15,869 nucleotides of DNA. It comes from Planctomycetaceae bacterium (GTDB taxonomy: Bacteria > Planctomycetota > Planctomycetia > Pirellulales > UBA1268). Location: contig CACORA010000038.1 in NCBI GenBank assembly GCA_902629495.1, positions 1 to 15,869 of the forward strand. The letters are read 5' to 3'. Shown here one piece after another: positions 7,885 to 14,955 of the stretch. Below the pieces are notes generated by a model that was given only the letters and a program-made list of their open reading frames with translations, was not told the DNA's origin and made no database searches. The number at the start of each line of letters is the position of its first letter. Within the stretch, counting starts at the first letter, position 1. A program made the translations under genes and the position numbers.

Positions 7885-7912
7885 TTGACACAACATCATC
7901 TGCGCGTGTCAA
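7885..7912. promoter_or_regulatory. Inverted repeat in leader of beta-barrel copy 1
   Basis: TTGACAC and GTGTCAA form a perfect 7-bp inverted repeat with a 14-base spacer, centred about 36 bases upstream of the beta-barrel GTG. The geometry suits a dimeric repressor site or an RNA stem close to the ribosome site. The second copy lacks it and has a different 7-bp repeat instead. Function is inferred only from symmetry and position. Confidence 0.3.
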
Positions 7913-8000
7913 AACTGTCCCCTCAAACTCTTCTCCTTTAATGTAGATCGGGTTTGGGAATCTTTTACGACATTTACAGGTCGATCATCATTTTTATTGA

Positions 8001-8013
8001 CCTAATCGTTAGA
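8001..8013. promoter_or_regulatory. Palindromic element CCTAA-TCG-TTAGA (site 1)
   Basis: CCTAATCGTTAG occurs here and once more at 10131-10142, each about 140-145 bases upstream of a beta-barrel GTG, although the rest of the two upstream regions is not alignable. The arms CCTAA and TTAG(A) are symmetric about TCG, with one outer mismatch. Conservation at equal distance suggests a regulator binding site, perhaps also serving the divergent hydratase. Confidence 0.4.
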
Positions 8014-8152
8014 GTCGTTTTGGTGAATATCAACCTATGTCGTGCACTTTCCGAAGGCTGTAACGGTCCCTGAGTCGTTATACACACAGTCCGCTCAAAT
8101 AACGGCCACTCGCAGTTGGAGAAAACACCACAGATCACATAACGTATGGAGT

Positions 8153-8992
8153 ATGAACCAACACGCAGATTCCGAGGCACCAGAGATTTCCTTGTTGGCA
8201 GCTCGCCAATTGAAAGATTATGACGCCTGCCAGCCAGGCATGCTTTTTTCAGAAGGTATTGAGTTGGATGTTGTGCAAGGATATGCACTGCAAAAAGCGG
8301 TTACGCATCTACGCAAAGCCCGGGGTGAACAACTCATTGGTTATAAAGTTGGCTGTACCTCTCAGGCGATACGTGAGCAGTTAGGAATCAACCATTGTGT
8401 CCATGGTTGCCTCTTTGATTCAGAGCAGTATGCCTCTGGAGCGGTGCTGTTTCAGCAGAACTTTGCGAAGCTGGCAATCGAAGGTGAACTTGCAATTGAA
8501 CTTGCCCGTGAGCCAAGAGAAGAGGATTTCACAGGTCATGCATTGCCATCTTGCATCTGTCGAGTCTTTCCAGTGATTGAGTTGCATAACCATGTGATGC
8601 GTGGGCATCGGGCATCGGCTGGTGAACTGATTGCGAATAATGCTATTCATGCGGGTTTTGTGTCTGGAGCAGATGGTCTGTCATCCAATCATGTTTCGAA
8701 AGATGTAGCTCATGCAGCAGAGCTTGTGATTTTTGCAGATGATCAAGTGATTGGTCGATGTGATGGGCCAGTTTTGTTTCAGACGATTCACTCATCGCTC
8801 AAGTGGTTGTGGAATGAGTTGTCGCAAAGCGGTGAACGACTTCGTGCAGGGCAGATCATTCTGACAGGATCTATCCCCAAACTCTTTTCGGTTGTGGATG
8901 AATGCTGTATTCGAGTGGTATCCGTGCCGTTTGGTGAGGTCACAGCCCACGTCACACACGGCAAAGCAGTTTTGCCTGTGTCTCCCGCATGA
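8153..8992 (+). CDS. 2-oxo-4-pentenoate hydratase / 4-oxalocrotonate decarboxylase family protein
   Basis: A 279-residue cytoplasmic enzyme of the MhpD/DmpH branch of the fumarylacetoacetase superfamily (MhpD about 269). Family marks: LIGYKVGCTS near 61-70, a metal-binding pattern IEGELAIEL near 109-117 followed by E143 in VIELHN, ELIANNA near 158 and the ILTGSIP block near 236-242. Members hydrate 2-oxo-alkenoates or decarboxylate 4-oxalocrotonate in meta-cleavage of aromatics; which one cannot be told. No other aromatic-degradation gene is nearby, so it may act in another pathway. ATG 8153 gives a normal N terminus; the frame is open back to GTG 8042, but those 37 residues look non-coding. 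GGAG stands only one base before the ATG, so the ribosome site is not convincing. The gene lies between two same-strand beta-barrel paralogues transcribed the other way. Confidence 0.85.
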   Translation: MNQHADSEAPEISLLAARQLKDYDACQPGMLFSEGIELDVVQGYALQKAVTHLRKARGEQLIGYKVGCTSQAIREQLGINHCVHGCLFDSEQYASGAVLFQQNFAKLAIEGELAIELAREPREEDFTGHALPSCICRVFPVIELHNHVMRGHRASAGELIANNAIHAGFVSGADGLSSNHVSKDVAHAAELVIFADDQVIGRCDGPVLFQTIHSSLKWLWNELSQSGERLRAGQIILTGSIPKLFSVVDECCIRVVSVPFGEVTAHVTHGKAVLPVSPA

Positions 8993-9234
8993 GCGGTCTG
9001 TATGATCGGCAGCATGCTGATAGCTTTAGCTGGACTTTTATTTGTGCTGTGTGGATGAATCAGATTGTTACACCAGAAGCCAACCTATATATCTGAAGAA
9101 CGTTCTGTAACGGCAAGGACGCAGCGGAAGGATGATCTTTTCTTCCGCTGCATCCCTGAGTCAATTAGCCATCGCCCACTATCATTCGCATGTTTAGAAA
9201 ATGAGAACAAGTCAACGGTGGTCAGGCAGGCGGT
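8993..9234. other. Convergent intergenic region after hydratase
   Basis: Holds a 10-base perfect palindrome CAGCATGCTG (9010-9019), an 18-codon hydrophobic reading frame (9002-9058) in frame with the hydratase just beyond its TGA, and a strong hairpin at 9121-9151. I see no other gene here. It separates the hydratase stop from the 3' end of the broken beta-barrel copy. Confidence 0.4.
9121..9151. terminator. Perfect hairpin between convergent hydratase and beta-barrel copy 2
   Basis: GCAGCGGAAG (9121-9130) and CTTCCGCTGC (9142-9151) give a perfect 10-bp stem with an 11-base loop. It lies between two convergent genes, as a bidirectional terminator would. As with the hairpin at 6951-6983, no T-run follows on either strand, so the assignment rests on position and stem strength. 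Confidence 0.4.
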
Positions 9235-9986
9235 TTAGCGTCTTAGAAAACTAAGTGGTTCAAATACACGCAGGGAGAACATTACCTGATTTGCTGTGAA
9301 TCGATATGTGTCGTCTATGCCAATAGTCCCGAAACCGGATAAGGGATTCACTTGGTACCATCGGTAACTGACGTCACACGTGACTCGATCATTGAGTTCG
9401 TAAAGAATGCCACCACCAGCCTGCCAGGCAAATGCAGATGATGAACCAATAAAATCATACGGGCTATTAGGGGTATCTTGAGCGCCAGTATTCATTCCTC
9501 CGCCACCAATTCCACCACCACCATAGCATCCAAATCGTTCTGTAATCATGAAGTCACGCCATACATTTGCCATAACGGACCAATTATCAATGGCTAGGAA
9601 GCTGCCACCGAATTGATCAGTGGTACCTTTGAAGAAATCCCGTTGAAGCCATTCTGTTTCCAGCCGCAATCTTCCTCGTTCACGTTCAAGTGAAACGCCA
9701 CCCGCAATGCCGGCTGTAAAAATTGTTGCTGAAGCATTACTGACGGTAGGTTTCCCGTATCACTTAACCACGCAGCAGACGGTCCCCACAGACCAGTGAT
9801 ATAGAAGCGTCGTCCGCACTGATTATTTTTGTAGGCAATATTTTGTATAGGTGTTTCATAAGCATCTTGAATTGATGGAATCTCATGAAAGCTGGTGAGA
9901 TCAATTTCTGAAAAAGAATCACTGGCTCGTGCCATGCCCGTTATGGCAAGGACGCTTAATAAAAATCCGCCTATGTTTTTTAACAC
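9235..9986 (-). pseudogene. Outer-membrane beta-barrel paralogue, frameshifted (copy 2)
   Basis: A near-copy of the gene at 7104-7862 on the same strand. GTG at 9984-9986, a GGGGGAGAG ribosome site and a signal peptide (GGFLLSVLAITGMARASDS) are all kept. The frame holds to about residue 76 (AAWLSDTG). There the copy is 7 bases shorter than copy 1, and translation passes into a wrong frame that stops at 9594. The barrel half resumes in the shifted frame from about 9760 down to TAA at 9235-9237, with strands nearly identical to copy 1 (LETEWLQRDFFKG, the CYGGGGIGGGG strand, FSLRVFEPLSFLRR). As written it can only make a secreted fragment of about 130 residues without the barrel. Differences between copies are mostly silent or conservative on both sides of the break, so the frameshift looks recent. 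A sequencing error is possible but a 7-base net loss makes that less likely. Confidence 0.82.
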
Positions 9987-10437
9987 TGCTTCTCTCCCCC
10001 AGAAAATGTTTTGTAAGGTCGTTTTGCTTTGCTGAAGAGATTCTCGTCAAGAGAATCATCGGTTCCCGTGAAGAAATTCGGTTTTTTCAATCCTTGACTG
10101 GATAAACTTACCGAGCATTGTCTTCATCTGCCTAATCGTTAGGTCATGTATGGTTTGATTGGGGGAGTTGGAATGACAATGCTTTTTATAGTGCGGATAC
10201 CTTTGCTCCTTTTGACTTGATCCCTGCATTGTTCACTGAGGATTGTGTCGGTTGGCAAGCCAGGCGGTGATCAAAGCCATTCTTCATTTGCCTTCACTGA
10301 AATGATGACGATCAGCATCGTTGTCACATACCACGAAACGAGACCCTGTTCTGGTCAGGCAGTGCAATTTTTGTAACCATGAGATTGGATGAGGGAATGA
10401 CCAAGAGTGTGCTGTTTCTGTATGGGTGTCACTAATT
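9987..10437. promoter_or_regulatory. Divergent intergenic region, beta-barrel copy 2 / DUF6498 gene
   Basis: About 450 bases without a convincing gene. Visible in it: a purine-rich ribosome site next to the copy 2 GTG; an inverted repeat GATTCTC (10039-10045) / GAGAATC (10051-10057) with a 5-base loop; the shared palindrome at 10131-10143; and a 15-codon hydrophobic frame (10173-10220) behind GGGGGAG at 10161-10167. From 10220 to 10437 I see nothing I can name. No promoter hexamers were convincing. Confidence 0.35.
10131..10143. promoter_or_regulatory. Palindromic element CCTAA-TCG-TTAGG (site 2)
   Basis: A perfect palindrome of 5-base arms around TCG, sharing 12 consecutive bases with site 1 at 8001. 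It lies about 145 bases upstream of the copy 2 GTG (139 for site 1). The flanks are otherwise different, which suggests selective retention of the element. A dimeric regulator site is the simplest reading. Confidence 0.45.
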
Positions 10438-11199
10438 ATGTCGCATGAGACTCTTCCCGTGGTTCCTCGCTGGTGGTCACTTGACCTCTCGACCGTGACG
10501 TTGATCGTCGCAAACCTCGTTCCAATCATTGGCGTTCTGCTCTTCGGGTGGGATGCCGGGATTATCCTGCTTGTGTATTGGTCGGAGAATCTTGTTGTTG
10601 GTGGCTACAACATTCTCAAGATGGTATTTGCGCAGGGGGGATTTGGGACGAATCCGGTATCGAAGTTATTTGCGATTCCATTCTTCGCTGTTCACTTTGG
10701 TGGTTTTTGTGCCGTTCATGGTGTGTTCGTGTACATGATGGCCCAAGGCATGGATCAGGTTCCAGACATTGATATCTTTCCCAAGGCAGGGCAATGGTGG
10801 GGACCGCTTGTGTTCCTCCAACTCTTGTTGAATGTCATATCTGGGATCTGGTCACAGGTTGGGGACGACATGTTTTGGCCTGTAGTTTCACTGGTGTTCA
10901 GCCACGGTGTGTCATTTGTGCAAAACTATCTGTTGCGTGGAGAGTTCCGAAAGACGACCGTCGCACAATTAATGATTGCCCCATACGGCCGTATTGCAGT
11001 GATGCACATATCAATCATCGTTGCGGCATTTCCAGTCATGGCGTTAGGCTCGCCACTTCCTCTGCTTGTCTTGCTCATACTGGCCAAAACACTTCTTGAT
11101 ACCTATTTTCATAATAAAGGGCATCGCTCGTTCGTCCTTCTCCCGCCTCATCATGATCTGGCGTCCTATTTTTCGCATGGGAACGTTGTGGATGAGTGA
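10438..11199 (+). CDS. DUF6498-type polytopic membrane protein
   Basis: A 253-residue inner-membrane protein with about six hydrophobic segments, near residues 14-32, 33-52, 80-105, 118-140, 145-165 and 188-225. Its conserved patterns match what I recall of DUF6498: VYWSENLVVGGYNILKM near 42, IPFFAVHFGGF then VHGVFVYMM near 79-103, FSHGVSFVQNYL near 155, a block APYGRIAVMH near 179 and ILAKTLLDTYFHNKGH near 214. The function of the family is not established; polar residues inside helices (Glu in WSEN, His in HFGGF, HG and SHG, Lys and Asp in KTLLD) could form a metal or proton site, which is speculation. ATG 10438 is preferred over GTG 10426, which adds only four residues; neither has a strong ribosome site. 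It is divergent from the broken beta-barrel gene and 184 bases upstream of the cytochrome gene. Confidence 0.75.
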   Translation: MSHETLPVVPRWWSLDLSTVTLIVANLVPIIGVLLFGWDAGIILLVYWSENLVVGGYNILKMVFAQGGFGTNPVSKLFAIPFFAVHFGGFCAVHGVFVYMMAQGMDQVPDIDIFPKAGQWWGPLVFLQLLLNVISGIWSQVGDDMFWPVVSLVFSHGVSFVQNYLLRGEFRKTTVAQLMIAPYGRIAVMHISIIVAAFPVMALGSPLPLLVLLILAKTLLDTYFHNKGHRSFVLLPPHHDLASYFSHGNVVDE

Positions 11200-11383
11200 A
11201 GTGTGTCGATCACGTGAATAACTCCGGAGTGTGTTTTCCGCTCAGGCATGCAGTGCTAGAGAGAACGGACCTGAGTGACTTTTGAACCAAAAATCGTATG
11301 ATGTGGTAGAGAAGATTGTAGTTTCTCAGGGAGAGGGTCTCCCGGAAGAAAGCGTCCGTTGCTTCGATGAGGATCACTCGTTT
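11200..11383. promoter_or_regulatory. Leader region of the cytochrome/dehydrogenase/ThuA operon
   Basis: Two perfect palindromes stand 3 bases apart: TCACGTGA (11210-11217) and ACTCCGGAGT (11221-11230). An 8-bp hairpin with one G-T (CGCTCAGG at 11239-11246, CCTGAGTG at 11270-11277) followed by ACTTTTG may end transcription of the DUF6498 gene. GAGG at 11369-11372 is the ribosome site for the cytochrome gene. The frame is open from TTG 11282, but that upstream part is not protein-like. Confidence 0.4.
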
Positions 11384-12577
11384 ATGAACGTCTTGGTTCG
11401 AACGATTGTCTGGTTGCTGATTGGTATCTTCATGCCATCGCACGGGAGTTCTGTTGAAATACCTGACCCGCTTGAACTTCTCACTGCAACAATTGATTCC
11501 TCAGAAGATGCGCACGTTCAGGCATCCCTTCTTCAAGGCATGCTCCTAGGCCTTGAAGGACGTCGACGTGTGGCATGTCCAAAAGGATGGACTGAACTCA
11601 GCGCGAAGCTGGCAAAAAGTGATGATGCCCTGGTGCGGAAACGAGTGCTCGCATTGTCACAGATTTTTGGGGATGACCGTGCGGTGTCGCGAGCACTTCA
11701 GACAATCGCGGATGCGAAGGTGTCTGCAGCAGATCGTCGAACGGCCCTTCGCCTTTTGTTGAATCAGCAGAATCAGGAAGCCTCTCAATTGCTCGCGTCA
11801 CTCATCGAAGATTCCGTGATGATACTCGATGCCATTCGGGGGTATGCCATTGTCCAAAATGATGAGGCTCCTGATGTGTTACTGGAACGCTATCCTCGTA
11901 TGAACCAAGAGCAGCAACGAGCAGTTGTTGAAACACTTGCATCACGGAAGGTCTATGCTGTGGCGTTGCTTGATGCGCTACGAAGAGAGCAGGTCGCATG
12001 CGATGATGTGCCGGCGCAGGTTGCCCGCGCGCTTGATGATATGCTTGGGAAACAATTTACGGATGTCTTTGGGGATGTTCGGGAGATTGCCAAAGACCGG
12101 ACGCAGCTGCTTGCAAAATATAAAAAGCTCTGTAGTCCATCAGCTGTTGCTGCAGCCGAGGCTTCCCGTGGTCGGGTTGTATTTCAAAAAACGTGTGCCG
12201 CCTGTCACATGCTCTACGGCGAAGGCGGAAAAGTCGGGCCCGACCTGACTGGATCAAACCGAGCAAATCTCGACTATATCCTTCTCAACAGTGTTGATCC
12301 AAGCTATGACGTACCGGATGCGTATAAAACAGTATCTGTCCTGACGATCGATGGACGTGTTGTCAATGGAGTTCTTGCGGAAGAGGATGCGACACGCATT
12401 GTCTTGAAGACCCCAGAGCAACCACGCGTTGTCATCGCAAAGGAGGATATCGATATTCGAAAGGTGTCTCCAAAATCAATGATGCCTGACGGACAACTTG
12501 ATCGCATGAAGCAGCAGGATGTGCTTGATCTCATCAAATACCTGCGGACGACACGGCAGGTGGAGATTCCACAATGA
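11384..12577 (+). CDS. Secreted HEAT-repeat / Pirellula-type heme-binding (cytochrome c) protein
   Basis: A 397-residue exported electron-transfer protein. From ATG 11384, which has GAGG 11 bases upstream, residues 1-21 form a signal peptide (MNVLVRTIVWLLIGIFMPSHG). Residues about 25-230 are helical repeats of the HEAT type (VRKRVLALSQIFGDD, ADRRTALRLLL, QRAVVETLASRKV). The C-terminal part is the PVC-type putative heme-binding domain: CAACH at 271-275 binds heme c, then GPDLTGSNR near 285, DPSYDVPDAYKTVSVLTIDG near 305-324 and SMMPDG near 365, whose Met probably ligates the iron. In most planctomycete relatives this domain sits at the C terminus of one large protein, after the dehydrogenase domain and HEAT repeats; here it is separate and first in the operon. 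Its TGA overlaps the next ATG (ATGA at 12574-12577), so translation is probably coupled. Confidence 0.9.
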   Translation: MNVLVRTIVWLLIGIFMPSHGSSVEIPDPLELLTATIDSSEDAHVQASLLQGMLLGLEGRRRVACPKGWTELSAKLAKSDDALVRKRVLALSQIFGDDRAVSRALQTIADAKVSAADRRTALRLLLNQQNQEASQLLASLIEDSVMILDAIRGYAIVQNDEAPDVLLERYPRMNQEQQRAVVETLASRKVYAVALLDALRREQVACDDVPAQVARALDDMLGKQFTDVFGDVREIAKDRTQLLAKYKKLCSPSAVAAAEASRGRVVFQKTCAACHMLYGEGGKVGPDLTGSNRANLDYILLNSVDPSYDVPDAYKTVSVLTIDGRVVNGVLAEEDATRIVLKTPEQPRVVIAKEDIDIRKVSPKSMMPDGQLDRMKQQDVLDLIKYLRTTRQVEIPQ

Positions 12578-14940
12578 AACCATCTATGAGTGAAGCAATG
12601 TTCTCAACACTGACAATGTCACTCGTTCGTACCGGTGTGGGTATGATCATCATGAGCGTCGTGTTTGCCACAACGGCGTTGTCGGAAGACAATCGTAATC
12701 GACTGCCAAAAAAACAGCTCAAATACAGCGATGCACCGTTTCTCAAGCCTGCAGAGGCTGTGAGGGAGATGTCTATTCCAGATGGCTTTGACGTGTCGGT
12801 GTTTGCCTCCGAGCCCGATATCGCAGAACCCATAGCATTTTGCTTCGATGAGCGTGGTCGGATGTGGGTTGCGGAAAACTTCAATTACCAGACTCGGAAG
12901 CAACATACTGATGACCAGGTCAGTCGCATACAGATTCTCGAGGATACCGATGGTGATGGTGTCTTTGATACAAAGAAAACATTCATTGAAACGTTGACAT
13001 TCACATCGGGTCTGGCGTGTGGATTTGGAGGAGTCTTTATTGGTTCCCCGCCGCATCTAATGTTTATTCCTGATGCCAATCGTGATGATGTTCCTGACGG
13101 CCCGCCCAAAATACTCCTCGATGGTTGGGGGATCGATGATCGTCATGAAACGTTGAACAGTTTCATCTGGGGCCCAGACGGCTGGCTCTACGGATGCCAC
13201 GGTGTGTTTACGCATTCACATGTGGGGAAGCCAGGTGATGATCACAACGAACGCCAGTTTATTGATGCTGGTATCTGGAGGTACCACCCAACACGAGACG
13301 TATTTGAGATTTTTGCTCGAGGATTATCGAACCCATGGGGGTTTGACTTCAATGATCATGGGCAGGGGTTTGCCACGTGCTGTGTCATCCCACATCTTTT
13401 CCACGTCGTTCAGGGTGGGACGTACCATAAGCAAAGCCGATTGCATGTAAATCCCTATGTGTATGACGATATCAAGACGATTCGTGACCACACGCATCTT
13501 TCTGCCCACGGCGGTGCACGCTTCTACTTGGCCGATGTTTTCCCAGAGGAGTACCGTGACCGTTTGTTTATGTGCAACATCCATGAGCATGCTGTGCTGA
13601 CAGATATCATGGAGCCGAATGGCTCAAGCTTTATTGGCAGGCATGGCGATGACTTTATGCCAACCAATGATCCTGCATGGGTTGGGTTTAGTGTTGAAAT
13701 GGGCCCTGAAGGAGGTGTCTATATTCTGGATTGGCATGACCAAGACATCTGCGGGAATGCCATCAAGTTTCCCGACAGTGGTCGGATTTACCGAATCATG
13801 CCAGAAGGGTCACAGGCTTCGGTGTGCCCGGATCTTGGCGCTTTATCAGATGCAGAGTTAGTTGACATGCAGATGCATGCAAATGACTGGTATGTTCGAC
13901 AGGCACGAACACTTCTTCAGTATCGTGCTGTCAATAAAAAACTCGATGCAACGTTGGTTCATTCAAAGCTCACTGCGTTGTTTGAATCTGCCGCAAGCCC
14001 ACCGAAAAAGTTGCGAGCCATGTGGGCCTTGTATGTAACAGAAGGACTTGATCAGGATCGATTGCTTGGCTTGCTTGGGCATGAGGATGCATACGTGCGT
14101 GCGTGGGCTATTCAGTTTCTGTGTGATTCAAGCAGCATCAATGCCTTTCAGCCACAAGCGTCATCTTCGTGGACACTAGAGGCTTCTGTGCTTCGGCAGT
14201 TGAGTACGTTGGCAGAATCTGACCCGTCACCTGTTGTAAGGCTCTATCTCGCATCAGCCATTCAGCGATTGCCATTTTCCCAACGCTGGTCGATTCTCAA
14301 AGGACTTCTTTCTCATCAAGAAGATGTTGTCGACAATAATCTGCCACGGATGTACTGGTTTGCTCTGGAACCGATGGTGCCATTGTTTCCAAACAAATCG
14401 CTTGAGCTTGTTGTGGGAGGAAAGATTCCACATTTGCAGGAGTGTGTGGCCAGACGATTGGTGACGCAAGATTCTCAGGCAGGTGATTTCAATCAAGTGC
14501 AAAAGGCCGTGGAATGGAATCGAATTATTCAGACAGTCGCCAATGGTGTGCGGATTCAAGATGTTGGTGAGGGTGGTGTCGTAAGGCATGAGGTTTTTCG
14601 AAATCAGGTCGCAGTTCAAACACATCCACTTGACCGGCATACGCCGTGCGTCTTGAGCAAAAACCGTGTGAATGTCCCCGCAGGCAAGAAAACATCACTA
14701 CAATTGCGAGTCAGCCATCATCCACACGGAGACTGGCAGTTGCGTATTCTTGTCGGGAAAAATGTTCTTGCTGACCAAATTGTCAGTGCTCAAACAGTCG
14801 GTCCCGATGAGTGGCTGGATGTCTCGGTCGATCTCTCTCGATTTGCAGGCCGCCGTATTACGGTATCAATTGAAAATCGAGCGAATGACTGGCGAAATGA
14901 ATGGGCGTACTGGAATGACATTCGTGTTGTTTCAGAATAG
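12574..14940 (+). CDS. Secreted PVC-type putative membrane-bound dehydrogenase with HEAT repeats
   Basis: A 788-residue exported protein. Residues about 15-37 form a signal peptide or anchor ending TALSED. Residues about 60-410 are the Pirellula/Verrucomicrobium putative membrane-bound dehydrogenase domain, a propeller related to sorbosone and soluble glucose dehydrogenases: IPDGFDVSVFASEPDIAEP, GRMWVAENFNY, the Ca-loop-like EDTDGDGVFD near 123-132, WGPDGWLYGCHG near 199, GLSNPWGFDFN near 250, HLSAHGG near 308 and VYILDWHDQDICG near 382. Residues about 425-640 are HEAT-like helices; about 670-788 is a beta-rich module (DWQLRILVG, EWLDVSVDLSRFAGR, EWAYWNDIRV) like a carbohydrate-binding sandwich. 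No heme motif is present; electrons would pass to the upstream cytochrome. GGAG lies 8 bases before the ATG, which overlaps the preceding stop. Substrate and cofactor (possibly PQQ) are not known. Confidence 0.88.
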   Translation: MKPSMSEAMFSTLTMSLVRTGVGMIIMSVVFATTALSEDNRNRLPKKQLKYSDAPFLKPAEAVREMSIPDGFDVSVFASEPDIAEPIAFCFDERGRMWVAENFNYQTRKQHTDDQVSRIQILEDTDGDGVFDTKKTFIETLTFTSGLACGFGGVFIGSPPHLMFIPDANRDDVPDGPPKILLDGWGIDDRHETLNSFIWGPDGWLYGCHGVFTHSHVGKPGDDHNERQFIDAGIWRYHPTRDVFEIFARGLSNPWGFDFNDHGQGFATCCVIPHLFHVVQGGTYHKQSRLHVNPYVYDDIKTIRDHTHLSAHGGARFYLADVFPEEYRDRLFMCNIHEHAVLTDIMEPNGSSFIGRHGDDFMPTNDPAWVGFSVEMGPEGGVYILDWHDQDICGNAIKFPDSGRIYRIMPEGSQASVCPDLGALSDAELVDMQMHANDWYVRQARTLLQYRAVNKKLDATLVHSKLTALFESAASPPKKLRAMWALYVTEGLDQDRLLGLLGHEDAYVRAWAIQFLCDSSSINAFQPQASSSWTLEASVLRQLSTLAESDPSPVVRLYLASAIQRLPFSQRWSILKGLLSHQEDVVDNNLPRMYWFALEPMVPLFPNKSLELVVGGKIPHLQECVARRLVTQDSQAGDFNQVQKAVEWNRIIQTVANGVRIQDVGEGGVVRHEVFRNQVAVQTHPLDRHTPCVLSKNRVNVPAGKKTSLQLRVSHHPHGDWQLRILVGKNVLADQIVSAQTVGPDEWLDVSVDLSRFAGRRITVSIENRANDWRNEWAYWNDIRVVSE

Positions 14941-14955
14941 AGAGGTGGGAGCGAG

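Larger units (their letters stand above)
7863..8152. promoter_or_regulatory. Divergent control region, beta-barrel copy 1 / hydratase
   Basis: This 290-base gap separates the outward-facing beta-barrel and hydratase genes. Three things are visible. GGGGGA lies just ahead of the beta-barrel GTG. An inverted repeat TTGACAC (7885-7891) / GTGTCAA (7906-7912) has a 14-base spacer. A near-palindrome lies at 8001-8013 and is shared with the region upstream of the second copy. No confident -35/-10 pair was found. Apparent minus-strand coding between 7974 and 8288 is low-complexity in codon terms and lies opposite the hydratase gene, so it is not taken as a gene. Confidence 0.4.
7104..9986. repeat. 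Direct repeat pair of about 755 bases flanking the hydratase gene
   Basis: The blocks 7104-7862 and 9235-9986 match along their full length at a constant offset of 2131 bases, which drops to 2124 after the 7-base difference near 9750. Similarity starts at the shared TAA and fades just upstream of the GTG and its ribosome site. A 113-base stretch (7258-7370 and 9389-9501) is identical. Recombination between the blocks would delete the hydratase gene and leave one beta-barrel gene. Confidence 0.85.

Noticed and set aside
7974..8288. Minus-strand open frame of 104 codons upstream of beta-barrel copy 1
   Set aside because: It overlaps the 5' part of the hydratase gene on the opposite strand and its translation has no signal, repeat or family resemblance.
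9594..9770. Programmed frameshift in beta-barrel copy 2
   Set aside because: The frames are offset by a 7-base net loss relative to copy 1 and there is no slippery heptamer or following structure at the junction that I can see.
7104..9986. Composite transposon with the beta-barrel copies as flanking elements
   Set aside because: The repeated blocks encode a secreted beta-barrel, not a transposase, and have no terminal inverted repeats or target duplications.
11282..11383. 34-residue N-terminal extension of the cytochrome protein from TTG
   Set aside because: It would bury the signal peptide and has no ribosome site; ATG 11384 has both.
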